Shown here: piece by piece, positions 54,510 through 63,331 of the stretch
How positions within the stretch are numbered: the stretch's first letter is position 1
Layout of the letters: every line of letters starts with the position of its first letter
Notes under the pieces: model-generated
The model's database searches: none
What the model saw: only the letters and a program-made list of their open reading frames with translations
Told to the model about the DNA's origin: nothing
DNA from: JBBQZP01 sp038207585
GTDB lineage: Bacteria > Pseudomonadota > Alphaproteobacteria > Rhodobacterales > Rhodobacteraceae
Reading direction: 5' to 3'
Assembly: GCA_038207585.1 (NCBI GenBank)
Contig: JBBQZP010000001.1
Coordinates: forward strand, 248,001-312,000
DNA: 64,000 nt
Program-made: the position numbers and the translations under genes

Positions 54510-56086
54510 TGGCGGGCGTCGGGCGCGATATTCTGATCGGAATTGATGCCGGAACTTCGGTCATCAAGTCGATCGCCTTTGATCTGGCGGGCCGCCAGAT
54601 TGCTGCTGCATCGCTGCCCAACCGCTATACCACCCGCCCCGACGGTGCCGCGTTTCAGTCGATGGATCAGACCTGGGCTGATTGCGCCCGTACCTTGCGC
54701 GACCTGGCGGACCTCGTGCCCGATCTTGCGCATCGCACCGCAGCCCTTGCCGTCACCGCACAGGGGGATGGCACCTGGCTTGTCGGTAAGGGCAACCAAA
54801 GCCTGACCGACGGCTGGATCTGGCTGGATGCGCGCGCGGCCAATACCGTGCGCCGCCTGCGCGCCCTGCCCACCGACCGCGCCCGGTTCGAGGCGACGGG
54901 CAGCGGGTTGAACGCCTGTCAGATGGGCAGCCAGCTTGCGCATATGCAGACAACGACGCCAGACCTTCTGGCACTGGCCGAAGTGGCGCTGCATCCCAAG
55001 GACTGGCTGTATCTGAACCTTACTGGCACCCGCGCGACCGACCCGTCAGAGGCGAATTTTACCTTCGGAAACTTCCGCACCCGCCGGTATGACGATGAAG
55101 TGGTGGCCGCCCTTGGGCTGACCGCGCAATGGCATCTGTTGCCCGAAATCGTCGATGGCAGCCAGACGACGCACGCGCTGACCGCCGAGGCTGCGCACGC
55201 CACCGGGCTTCTGGCGGGAACACCGGTCAGTCTGGGCTATGTCGATGTGGTCTGCACCGCATTGGGGGCGGGCATCCACACCGGGACAGGGCTTGCCGCA
55301 GGGGCGCTGGCGGGATGCACTGTCATCGGGTCCACCGGCATGCACATGCTTGCTAAACCCACCGCTGACGTGGTTCTGAACGCCGAGGCGACCGGATATG
55401 TCATGGTGCTGCCGATTGCGGGCATGGTTGCGCAGATGCATTCCAACATGGCCTCGACGCTAAACATCGACTGGGCCCTTGCCGTCGCCGCCGATCTGGC
55501 CGCCGAACTGGGCCATCCTGTTGCAAAGGCCGACCTTCTGGCGCGCATTGACGGCTGGCTGGCCGATGCGACACCGGGGAGATTGCTTTACCATCCCTAT
55601 ATCTCGGAAGCGGGGGAACGCGGGCCGTTCGTCGACTCTGCCGCGCGCGCCAGCTTTATCGGGTTGAACGCAACGCACCGGTTTGCCGATCTGATGCGCG
55701 CCGTTGTCGAAGGGCTTGGGCTGGCGGCGCGCGATTGCTACGCCGCGATGGGAGCGATGCCCTCCGAATTGCGCCTGACGGGCGGTGCCGCGCGGTCGCG
55801 CGGGTTGCGTGCCGTGCATGCCGCCGCCATCGGTGCCCCGACCCGCGTGTCCACGCGCGAAGAGGCCGGGGCAGCGGGGGCGGCCATGATGGCGGCGGTG
55901 GCGAATGGCCACTACTCCGGCATGGAGGCTTGCATCGCAGAATGGGTAACGCCGTTGCTGGGTGACGCCGAACCCGCCGACCCAGCCCTCAGCGCCACCT
56001 ACGCCGCCCTTTACCCGACCTATCTGACCGCCCGCCGTGCGCTTGTGCCGGTCTGGGCCGGGCTTGCCCCTCAACAGGACCACTGA
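54506..56086 (+). CDS. eryA: FGGY-family kinase, erythritol-kinase-like (EryA)
   Basis: Sugar/polyol kinase of 526 residues, close in length to EryA (about 520). It begins with DILIGIDAGTSVIKSIAFDL and has ALAVTAQGDGTWLVGKGNQS, WIWLDARAANTVRRL, TFGNFRTRRYDDEVVAALGL and the adenine-binding segment LRLTGGAARSRGLRAVHAA. The wording and neighbouring EryB- and EryC-like genes suggest phosphorylation of erythritol or another tetritol or pentitol to the alditol phosphate. The start overlaps the ATPase 2 stop. The symbol is by similarity, substrate not proven. Confidence 0.84.
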   Translation: MMAGVGRDILIGIDAGTSVIKSIAFDLAGRQIAAASLPNRYTTRPDGAAFQSMDQTWADCARTLRDLADLVPDLAHRTAALAVTAQGDGTWLVGKGNQSLTDGWIWLDARAANTVRRLRALPTDRARFEATGSGLNACQMGSQLAHMQTTTPDLLALAEVALHPKDWLYLNLTGTRATDPSEANFTFGNFRTRRYDDEVVAALGLTAQWHLLPEIVDGSQTTHALTAEAAHATGLLAGTPVSLGYVDVVCTALGAGIHTGTGLAAGALAGCTVIGSTGMHMLAKPTADVVLNAEATGYVMVLPIAGMVAQMHSNMASTLNIDWALAVAADLAAELGHPVAKADLLARIDGWLADATPGRLLYHPYISEAGERGPFVDSAARASFIGLNATHRFADLMRAVVEGLGLAARDCYAAMGAMPSELRLTGGAARSRGLRAVHAAAIGAPTRVSTREEAGAAGAAMMAAVANGHYSGMEACIAEWVTPLLGDAEPADPALSATYAALYPTYLTARRALVPVWAGLAPQQDH

Positions 56087-56087
56087 C

Positions 56088-57128
56088 ATGACCAGACACG
56101 TCGCAATCATCGGCGATCATTTCATGCTTCCCGAAGTGTTTCAGGCCAAACTGACCGAGGCCTGCGGGGATGCCATCACGATCCGTTCGCGCACCGACAA
56201 CTGGCCTGATGACCCGATGGAACACGGCTATGCGACTGCCGGGATGGAGGGGCTGAAGGAGTATTTCGGTACCGCCGACGATGTGGTGGATTTCATCGGA
56301 ACTGCCGAGATTCTGGTCACGCAACTGGCGCCGATGTCACGCGCCATGCTGGCCCGATTGCCGGGGCTGAAGATGATTGCCGTGTCACGCGGCGGCCCGG
56401 TCAACATCGACATGCAGGCCGCGCGCGATCATGGCGTGCTGGTGGTCAACACGCCGGGCCGCAATGCGTCGGCGGTGGCAGAATTCACTCTGGGCGCGAT
56501 GCTTGCCCAGACCCGCAAGATCACCGAAGGGCACGAGGCGTTGCGCGCGGGCCTTTGGCGCGGCGATCTTTACCGCGCTGATGTGACCGGACGCGAGTTG
56601 AACGAACTGACCATCGGCGTCATCGGTTATGGCAATATCGGCACCAAGGTGGTGCGGCTTTTGCGGGCCTTTGGCGCGCGCGTGCTGGTGCATGACCCCT
56701 ATGTTCAGCTTGCCCCGGATGATGCCGCAGCCGGGGTGGAACTGGTATCCCTCAACCGTTTGCTGAGCCAGTCCGACGTGGTGACCCTGCATGCCCGCGT
56801 GACCGACGAGACGCGCAACATGATGAACGCCGACGCCTTTGCCCGGATGCGCCCCGGCACGATCTTTCTGAACACCGCACGCGGGCCGATGTGCGATTAC
56901 GACGCCCTTTATGATGCCCTGACCTCGGGCCATCTGGGTGGTGCCATGCTGGAGACGTTTGCCGTGGAACCGGTGCCCGCCGACTGGCCCCTGTTGCAAC
57001 TGCCCAATGTCACCATTACCCCGCATATCGCGGGCGCATCGGTGCGCACCGTGACCTTTGCCGCCGAACAGGCGGCAGACGAAGTCCGCCGATATCTGGC
57101 GGGCGAACCAGCAAGGAATGCGTGCTGA
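56088..57128 (+). CDS. D-isomer-specific 2-hydroxyacid dehydrogenase
   Basis: NAD-dependent dehydrogenase of 346 residues. Its N-terminal catalytic domain has GLKMIAVSRGGPVNIDMQAA and VLVVNTPGRNASAVAEFTLG; the Rossmann motif IGVIGYGNIGTKVVRLLRAF lies near residue 183; the catalytic Arg is in FLNTARGPMCDYDAL, Glu near LETFAVEPVP and His in TITPHIAGAS. It could reduce a 2-oxo acid or oxidise a sugar acid formed in the pathway. ATG starts 1 base after the preceding stop. It is not part of the known eryABCD core, so the operon may have a side branch to a hydroxy acid. Confidence 0.87.
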   Translation: MTRHVAIIGDHFMLPEVFQAKLTEACGDAITIRSRTDNWPDDPMEHGYATAGMEGLKEYFGTADDVVDFIGTAEILVTQLAPMSRAMLARLPGLKMIAVSRGGPVNIDMQAARDHGVLVVNTPGRNASAVAEFTLGAMLAQTRKITEGHEALRAGLWRGDLYRADVTGRELNELTIGVIGYGNIGTKVVRLLRAFGARVLVHDPYVQLAPDDAAAGVELVSLNRLLSQSDVVTLHARVTDETRNMMNADAFARMRPGTIFLNTARGPMCDYDALYDALTSGHLGGAMLETFAVEPVPADWPLLQLPNVTITPHIAGASVRTVTFAAEQAADEVRRYLAGEPARNAC

Positions 57129-57129
57129 T

Positions 57130-57780
57130 ATGGGACATCGTGAAGACATCTGCGCGGCAATGGTGGCGCTGGTTGACAGCGGCCTGAACCGGGGCGCATC
57201 GGGCAATGTATCGGTGCGTGACGGCGATACGATGCTGATCACGCCCTCAGGGGTGCCGCCGCGCCAGATTCGGCCCGAAGATATCGCGACCATGCCGCTG
57301 GACGGCAATGGTGACTGGGACGGCACCCTTGCCCCGTCCGTTGAATGGCGCTTTCACCGCGACCTGTTGCGCGCCCGCCCTGATATGCAGGCCGTGGTCC
57401 ACACCCACGCGCCGTGGTCTACGGTGCTTGCGGTTGCGCGCAAACCCATTCCGGCGGTGCATTACATGATGGCGGCGTTCGGGGGCGAAGATGTCCGCTG
57501 CTCGGATTATGCCACCTATGGCTCGCCCGAGCTTTCGACCGCAGTGCTGGCCGCAATCGACGGGCGCAGCGGCTGTCTGATGGCCAATCACGGCATGGTC
57601 GTGGGCGGCACGAATCTGACCAACGCGCTGTGGCTGGCGAACGAGCTGGAGGCGCTGGCGCATCAGCATTTCCACGCCTTGCTGATCGGTGGCGCGCATC
57701 TGCTGGACGCAGCCCAGATAGCCGACACGGCCAAAGGCTTTGCCATCTACGGCGCCAAGGCCAAAGGGGCCGACAGGTGA
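57130..57780 (+). CDS. Class II aldolase (fuculose/ribulose-phosphate type)
   Basis: Zinc aldolase or epimerase of 216 residues. The phosphate-binding NRGASGNVSVRDGDTMLITP, catalytic Glu in SVEWRFHRDLLR, metal ligands in VVHTHAPWSTVLA, and CLMANHGMVVGG follow the order of L-fuculose-1-phosphate aldolase and L-ribulose-5-phosphate 4-epimerase. An upstream ATG at 57118 is possible. It would split or epimerise a ketose phosphate made by one of the kinases. Distinct from the 343-residue aldolase-like gene downstream. Confidence 0.87.
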   Translation: MGHREDICAAMVALVDSGLNRGASGNVSVRDGDTMLITPSGVPPRQIRPEDIATMPLDGNGDWDGTLAPSVEWRFHRDLLRARPDMQAVVHTHAPWSTVLAVARKPIPAVHYMMAAFGGEDVRCSDYATYGSPELSTAVLAAIDGRSGCLMANHGMVVGGTNLTNALWLANELEALAHQHFHALLIGGAHLLDAAQIADTAKGFAIYGAKAKGADR

Positions 57781-59261
57781 CGCAGACGGTCGATCTTTTC
57801 ATCATCGGCGGCGGCATCAACGGGGCCGGCATCGCGCGCGATGCGGCCGGGCGCGGGTTGTCGGTGATACTGTGCGAAAAGGACGATCTGGCGCAGGGCA
57901 CCTCGTCCCGGTCGGGCAAGCTGGTGCATGGCGGGCTGCGCTATCTGGAATATTACGAATTCCGCCTTGTGCGCGAGGCGCTGATCGAGCGTGAGGTGCT
58001 GTTGGAAAGCGCGCCGCACATCATCTGGCCGATGCGCTTTGTGCTGCCTCACAGCCCGACTGACCGCCCGGCGTGGCTGGTGCGTCTGGGGCTGTTTCTT
58101 TATGACCATCTGGGTGGGCGCAAACGTCTGCCCGGCACCCGCACGCTGGACCTGCGCCGCGCCCCCGAAGGCGTGCCCCTCAAGGAGCAGTTCCGCAAGG
58201 GGTTCGAGTATTCCGATTGCTGGGTCGATGATGCCCGCCTTGTCGTGCTGAACGCGTTGGATGCCGCCGAACGGGGCGCGCAGGTGCTGACCCGCACCGC
58301 CTGCACGTCGGCCCGGCGCGAGGGCGATCTGTGGCGCGTGGAAATCACCGGGCCACAGGGCCCGCAGACCGTGATGGCGCGGGCGCTGGTCAATGCCGGG
58401 GGGCCATGGGTCGCCGATATCATCAACCGGGTCGTCGGCTCCAACAGCCGCCGCGCGGTGCGGCTGGTCAAGGGCAGCCACATCATCACCCCGAAATTCT
58501 GGGACGGCGATCACGCCTATCTGGTGCAGAACCACGACAAGCGCGTGATCTTCATCAACCCCTACGAGGGCGACAAGGCGCTGATCGGCACGACCGACAT
58601 TCCCTATGACGGCGCGCCCGAAAAGGTAGCCGTGGACGCCGCCGAGATCGACTATCTGCTTGCGGCGGTGAACCGCTATTTCAAACAGACCCTGCGGCCC
58701 GAGGATGTGGTGCATTCCTTTTCCGGCGTGCGCCCGCTTTATGATGACGGTGCGGGTAATCCGTCGGCGGTGACGCGGGATTACGTCTTTGATCTGGACA
58801 GCAACGGCACGCCGCTTCTGAACGTGTTTGGCGGCAAGATCACCACCTTCCGCAAGCTGGCCGAACACGGCATGCAACAACTGCGCGCGACTTTTCCCGC
58901 GATGGGACCGGACTGGACATCGCGTGGTCCCTTGCCCGGCGGCGATGTTCCGGGGGCCGATATTGCCCGTTTCATCAAGGGCCTGATGGCTGAGTTCGCG
59001 TGGTTGCCGCAGCCCCTGGCCGAACACTTCGCCCGGCTTTACGGCACGCGAAGCCGCATCCTGATCGGCAATGCCACCGGGCTTGAGGGGTTGGGGCGGC
59101 ATTTCGGCGGCCAGCTTTACGCAGCCGAGGCGCGCTACCTTGCCGATACCGAATGGGCGCGCACTCCTGAGGATGTGCTTACCCGCCGCACCAAACACGC
59201 GCTGCATCTTTCGCCCGCCCAACAGGGCGAATTTGCCGACTGGTTTGCCACGCTTTCCTGA
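57777..59261 (+). CDS. eryB: FAD-dependent glycerol-3-phosphate-dehydrogenase-family enzyme, EryB-like
   Basis: Flavoprotein of 494 residues started at a GTG overlapping the previous stop by 4 bases. The FAD motif LFIIGGGINGAGIARDAAGR is at residues about 7-26, followed by DLAQGTSSRSGKLVHGGLRY, SHIITPKFWDGDHAYLVQN and VFGGKITTFRKLAEHGM. This is the GlpD family; in erythritol degradation EryB is its member that oxidises erythritol 4-phosphate to erythrulose 4-phosphate. With the EryA-like kinase upstream EryB is preferred, though glycerol 3-phosphate remains possible. Confidence 0.86.
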   Translation: MTQTVDLFIIGGGINGAGIARDAAGRGLSVILCEKDDLAQGTSSRSGKLVHGGLRYLEYYEFRLVREALIEREVLLESAPHIIWPMRFVLPHSPTDRPAWLVRLGLFLYDHLGGRKRLPGTRTLDLRRAPEGVPLKEQFRKGFEYSDCWVDDARLVVLNALDAAERGAQVLTRTACTSARREGDLWRVEITGPQGPQTVMARALVNAGGPWVADIINRVVGSNSRRAVRLVKGSHIITPKFWDGDHAYLVQNHDKRVIFINPYEGDKALIGTTDIPYDGAPEKVAVDAAEIDYLLAAVNRYFKQTLRPEDVVHSFSGVRPLYDDGAGNPSAVTRDYVFDLDSNGTPLLNVFGGKITTFRKLAEHGMQQLRATFPAMGPDWTSRGPLPGGDVPGADIARFIKGLMAEFAWLPQPLAEHFARLYGTRSRILIGNATGLEGLGRHFGGQLYAAEARYLADTEWARTPEDVLTRRTKHALHLSPAQQGEFADWFATLS

Positions 59262-59270
59262 AAGTCAAAG

Positions 59271-60302
59271 ATGCCGATACCCCCAAACGACCTGCACGAT
59301 CTGCGACACCTTTCTGCGGCCATCGGCGCGGATGCGCTGCTTATTCAGGCGGCGGGGGGCAATACGTCTGTCAAGGATCAGGGGGTGATGTGGATCAAGG
59401 CCTCGGGCACGTTGCTGGCTGATGCTTTGACGCAAGACATCTTCGTGCCGGTCGATCTGCCCGCGATGCAGGCGGCCATTGCCGGGCGGCAGCCGCGCGC
59501 CGATCAACCGGCAGAATTCGCGCTGGCGGTGGGGTTGCGGCCTTCGATCGAAACCTCGCTGCACGCGGTCTTTGCGCAGCGGATTGTCGTGCATGTGCAT
59601 TGCGTCAACACGCTGGCACTCGTGATCCGGCCCGATGCGCGCGAACATCTGGCGGCGCGGTTGCAAGGGTTCGACTGGGCGTTTGTGCCCTATGCCAAAC
59701 CCGGCGCGCAACTGGCGGCGCTGGTGGCCGAAGCGCTTGGCCCCCGAACCGATGTCATGCTTTTGGGCAATCATGGCCTGATCGTTGCCGCGGAAACGGT
59801 CAGGGCGGCGCAGGTGCTGCTGGACAGGGTGGTAAAGGCGTTGCAGGCACCGGTGCGGGACGTGCTTTCGCCCGATGTGCAGGCCCTTGCCGCGCGGGCG
59901 ACACCGGAGTTCGTGGCCTTGCCTGATGATCAAGCCGCACACCAACTGGCGCTTTCTGCGGAGCTTACGGCAGCCGCGAGCGCGGGCAGCCTGTATCCGG
60001 ATCATGTGATCTTTCTGGGCAGTGGCGTCACGGTGCTGGGCGCAGGCGAAACGCTGGCTGACGCCGCGCGGCGCAGGGCGGCGGCCGGTCTGACGCCGCC
60101 TGTGCTGGTGTTGGTTCCGGGCGCGGGTGCGCTGATGCGGGCGGATGCCACGCCGGGTGCGCTGGCGCTGGCGCGGTGTCTGGGCGATGTTTTGATGCGG
60201 CTGGCCGACGAGGCCGCAGTGCAGACCTTAAGCGTTCAGGAAACGGCTGATCTTCTGGATTGGGATGCCGAGAAATACCGGCAGGCTCTGGATGCAGGCT
60301 GA
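59271..60302 (+). CDS. Class II aldolase/adducin-family protein, 343 residues
   Basis: The N-terminal two thirds are aldolase-like: LIQAAGGNTSVKDQGVMWIK, ASGTLLADALTQDIF, catalytic Glu in SIETSLHAVF, VVHVHCVNTLALVI and MLLGNHGLIVAAE. It resembles the aldolase half of the large aldolase-SDR fusions such as RhaE/YuxG, without the dehydrogenase domain; the last third (GSLYPDHVIFLGSGVTVLG) belongs to the same family. A substrate larger or differently oriented than that of the 216-residue aldolase is likely. Starts 9 bases after eryB-like stop. Confidence 0.83.
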   Translation: MPIPPNDLHDLRHLSAAIGADALLIQAAGGNTSVKDQGVMWIKASGTLLADALTQDIFVPVDLPAMQAAIAGRQPRADQPAEFALAVGLRPSIETSLHAVFAQRIVVHVHCVNTLALVIRPDAREHLAARLQGFDWAFVPYAKPGAQLAALVAEALGPRTDVMLLGNHGLIVAAETVRAAQVLLDRVVKALQAPVRDVLSPDVQALAARATPEFVALPDDQAAHQLALSAELTAAASAGSLYPDHVIFLGSGVTVLGAGETLADAARRRAAAGLTPPVLVLVPGAGALMRADATPGALALARCLGDVLMRLADEAAVQTLSVQETADLLDWDAEKYRQALDAG

Positions 60303-61548
60303 TCTCTGCCTCGGCCTTGATCTGGGCACCTCGGGCGCACGGGCGGTCGTGATTGATGCCGCGGGCCTTGAGGTTGCGTCGGCAAAGGCTGCGATGTCTG
60401 ACTTTGGCGCGAACCTCCGCGATCCGCAGGTCTGGTGGCAGGCCGCCCGGCATGCGGTGATGGGCGCGCTGGCGCAGATCGACCGGGGCCGGATTGCGGC
60501 GCTGGCCGTGGATGGCACGTCGGGCACCTTGCTGGCGGTCGATTCGGCAGGCGAGCCGCTGGCCGACGGGATCATGTATAACGACCCCTGCACCGATGCG
60601 GATTTCCTTGCCGCGATTTCGCGCCACGCACCCCGGACCAGCGCTGCGCACGGCCCGACCTCGGGTCTGGCGCGGGCGTTGATGTTGCAGCCGCTGGGTG
60701 CAGCAAAACTTTTGCATCAGGCTGACTGGATTGCGTTTCAGTTCTCCGGGCGGATGGTGTCGGACGCCAACAATGCGCTGAAAACCGGTTATGATCCGGT
60801 GGCGGGCGCATGGCCGGACTGGATCGGGGCGACCGGGTTTGACCCCGCCCTTTTGCCCGAAACGGTTGAGCCGGGCATCTCGGTCGGAACCATCACACGC
60901 CATGCCGCCACCGCGTTCGGCCTGCCTGCGGGCGTGCCGATCATTGCGGGCACCACCGACGGCTGCGCCTCGTTCCTTGCCACCGGGGCCGCATTTGCGG
61001 GCGACGGGGTGACGGTGATCGGCACCACGCTGACGCTTAAAATCCTGTCCGACACGCCAATCTTTGCGCCCGAATATGGCATCTACAGCCACCGTATCCT
61101 TGGGATGTGGCTGGCGGGCGGTGCGTCGAACACCGGAGGGGCGGCCCTGCTGGCGCATTTCACCGCCACACAGATGCAAGCGCTGACCCCGATGCTGACG
61201 CCGGATAAGCCCACCGGTCTGGATTACTATCCGCTGCCCAAACCGGGCGAGAGGTTCCCCATCGCGGACCCCGACCTTGCACCCCGCATCACCCCCCGCC
61301 CGGCGTCGGATGCCGTCTTTCTGCAAGCGCTGTTCGAAGGCATAGCCGGGATCGAGGCGCTTGGCTTTGCACGGCTGGCCGAGCTTGGCGCGCCTGCGCT
61401 GCGGTCGGTGCGCAGTCTGGGCGGGGCGGCGGCGAATCCGGCCCTGACGGCAATCCGCGCCCGCAGGCTTGGCGCGCCGCTGCTTTCTGCACGGTCGGCT
61501 GAGGCCGCGTTTGGAACGGCCCTTCTGGCGCAACGGGGGCTGGCATGA
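60292..61548 (+). CDS. FGGY-family kinase of the plant/cyanobacterial D-ribulokinase type
   Basis: Kinase of 418 residues, shorter than usual FGGY kinases. It shows CLGLDLGTSGARAVVIDAAG, AVDGTSGTLLAVD, LLHQADWIAFQFSGR, SDANNALKTGYDPVAGAWPD, GIYSHRILGMWLAGGASNTG and LDYYPLPKPGERFPIADPDL. These blocks match the small D-ribulokinase group described from Arabidopsis (XK-1) and cyanobacteria rather than classical ribulokinase. It overlaps the previous gene by 11 bases and the HAD gene by 4. It may phosphorylate a pentulose or tetrulose from a second route in the same operon. Confidence 0.85.
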   Translation: MQADLCLGLDLGTSGARAVVIDAAGLEVASAKAAMSDFGANLRDPQVWWQAARHAVMGALAQIDRGRIAALAVDGTSGTLLAVDSAGEPLADGIMYNDPCTDADFLAAISRHAPRTSAAHGPTSGLARALMLQPLGAAKLLHQADWIAFQFSGRMVSDANNALKTGYDPVAGAWPDWIGATGFDPALLPETVEPGISVGTITRHAATAFGLPAGVPIIAGTTDGCASFLATGAAFAGDGVTVIGTTLTLKILSDTPIFAPEYGIYSHRILGMWLAGGASNTGGAALLAHFTATQMQALTPMLTPDKPTGLDYYPLPKPGERFPIADPDLAPRITPRPASDAVFLQALFEGIAGIEALGFARLAELGAPALRSVRSLGGAAANPALTAIRARRLGAPLLSARSAEAAFGTALLAQRGLA

Positions 61549-62408
61549 TCCGCACGACGCTGGCTGCCATTGCGCCGCAGTTCGACGGCTTTCTGATCGA
61601 CCAGTTCGGCGTTCTGTTGAACGGCATGGGTGCCTACGAAACCGCGCCGCAAAGCCTGTTGCGGCTGGCGGGTCTGGGAAAGCCGATCGTGCTTTTGTCG
61701 AACTCGGGCAAGCGCGCGGGGACCAACGCGGCCCGATTGACCGCGCTTGGCTTTGCGCGGGACGCCTATCTGATGGTGATGTCGTCGGGTGAGGCGGCAC
61801 ATTCGGCGCTGACCCACCGCATCGGAACCAGCCTGCCACGCGGCGCAAAGGTTTGGCTGCACGCGCGCGACGATGACACCAGTGCCATCGACGGGCTGGA
61901 CCTTATGCGGACCGACCACCCCATTGATGCCGACCTGTTGCTTATGGCGGGCAGTCAGGCCGACCGCATCAGCCTTGCCGACTACCGCGCCATGCTCGCC
62001 CCCGCCGCACAACGCCGCACGCCGATGCTGTGCACCAACCCCGATATTGAAATGCTGACGCCCTCCGGCCGCCACCCCGGCGCGGGCGCGATTGCGCAAG
62101 ACTATGCCGAACTGGGCGGCCCTGTGGAATGGATCGGCAAGCCCCATCCACTGATCTATGCCGAGGCCGCGCGTCATCTGCCCGGCATCGCCGCCAGCCG
62201 CATCCTGTGTATCGGCGACAGCCCGGCGCATGACATTGCGGGCGGGCGCGCTGCGGGACACAAGACCGCACTGGTGCGCACGGGCCTGCATGCCGACCTG
62301 ACTGATGCGGCACTTGATACACTTTGCGCCGCCGAAGCGATGCCCGATTACATCCTTCCCGCCTTTGATCTTTCGCAGGATTTGCCATGGCCTTTACCCT
62401 TTCGCTGA
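61545..62408 (+). CDS. HAD-superfamily phosphatase (IIA subclass)
   Basis: Hydrolase of 287 residues with the HAD motif I FLIDQFGVLLNG near residue 16 (the second Asp of the usual DxD is replaced by Phe-Gly context, DQFG), motif II LLSNSGKRAG, cap region and late motif CIGDSPAHDIAGGRAAGHKT. The subclass resembles NagD/TIGR01459-type proteins. Role: removal of phosphate from a dead-end or overflow sugar phosphate. The end overlaps the EryC-like gene by 22 bases. Confidence 0.85.
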   Translation: MIRTTLAAIAPQFDGFLIDQFGVLLNGMGAYETAPQSLLRLAGLGKPIVLLSNSGKRAGTNAARLTALGFARDAYLMVMSSGEAAHSALTHRIGTSLPRGAKVWLHARDDDTSAIDGLDLMRTDHPIDADLLLMAGSQADRISLADYRAMLAPAAQRRTPMLCTNPDIEMLTPSGRHPGAGAIAQDYAELGGPVEWIGKPHPLIYAEAARHLPGIAASRILCIGDSPAHDIAGGRAAGHKTALVRTGLHADLTDAALDTLCAAEAMPDYILPAFDLSQDLPWPLPFR

Positions 62409-63319
62409 ACACCAACCCCTTGGTGAACCGCATTGCCGATGTGGCCGAACTGGTCGAGGTGACGGCGCGCGATCTGCGCATCCGCGACCTGCAACTGACG
62501 CATGAATTCATCAACCCGCACTGGCCCGCCGCAACCCAGCACCGCCTGATCCGCCAGATGAACGCGGCCCTTGCGCGGACCGGGGTGCGCGTTACCTCAG
62601 GCATGACCGGGCCTTACGGGCGGCTGAACCATTTCGGCCACCCCGATGCCGAGGTGCGGCAGCATTATCTTGACTGGTTCAAGACCTTTGTGGACATCAC
62701 CGCCGATCTGGGCGGCACCTCGGTCGGCACACAATTCGCGATCTTCACCTATACCGATTTCGATGATCCGGCGCGACGCGAGGCGCTGATTGATGTCGCG
62801 CTGGACCATTGGGCCGCCCTTGCCGAACATGCCCACACGGCTGGCCTGAACTTCCTGTTTTGGGAGCCGATGTCGGTGGGCCGCGAATTCGGTGATACGA
62901 TTGCCAGCGCTGTGGCGCTGCAAGACCGGATCACGGCGCGCAAGATGGCCGTTCCGATGTGGATGATGGCCGATATCGACCACGGCGATGTCACCAGCCC
63001 CAACCCCGATGATTACAACCCCTACGCCTGGGCGCGCGCCGTGCCGCGCCTTTCGCCGATCATCCACATCAAGCAATCGCTGCTGGATAAAAGCGGGCAC
63101 CGCCCCTTTACCGCCGATTTCAACGCCAAGGGCCAGATCACGCCCGACCGTCTGCTTGCCGCCTTTCGTGATGGCGGCGGGGTTGATAACGAGATCTGTC
63201 TGGAATTGAGCTTCAAGGAGCGCGAGCCGAACGACCGGCAAGTCATCGCGCAGATCGCTGAATCGGTTGCGTTCTGGGCACCACATATCGACAGTGGTGT
63301 CTCGGACCTGACGCTTTGA
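62387..63319 (+). CDS. eryC: Sugar-phosphate isomerase/epimerase, EryC-like
   Basis: TIM-barrel protein of 310 residues, the same length as Brucella EryC (about 309). FTLSLNTNPLVNRIADVAEL, LTHEFINPHWPAATQHRL, SGMTGPYGRLNHFGHPDAEV, GTSVGTQFAIFTY, LFWEPMSVGREFGDT and MWMMADIDHGDV follow that family. EryC interconverts L- and D-erythrulose 4-phosphate (or performs a related step) in erythritol degradation. No eryH/eryI (TpiA2/RpiB) genes are visible before the right edge. Confidence 0.86.
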   Translation: MAFTLSLNTNPLVNRIADVAELVEVTARDLRIRDLQLTHEFINPHWPAATQHRLIRQMNAALARTGVRVTSGMTGPYGRLNHFGHPDAEVRQHYLDWFKTFVDITADLGGTSVGTQFAIFTYTDFDDPARREALIDVALDHWAALAEHAHTAGLNFLFWEPMSVGREFGDTIASAVALQDRITARKMAVPMWMMADIDHGDVTSPNPDDYNPYAWARAVPRLSPIIHIKQSLLDKSGHRPFTADFNAKGQITPDRLLAAFRDGGGVDNEICLELSFKEREPNDRQVIAQIAESVAFWAPHIDSGVSDLTL

Positions 63320-63331
63320 GAGGTGGCCGCA

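Noticed and set aside
57747..59222. 491-codon open frame on the minus strand
   Set aside because: Exactly complementary to the EryB-like FAD enzyme; His/Gln/Arg-rich translation without motifs.
60028..61848. 606-codon open frame on the minus strand
   Set aside because: Antisense to the ribulokinase-type kinase and HAD genes, with no family motifs and shadow composition typical of high-GC DNA.
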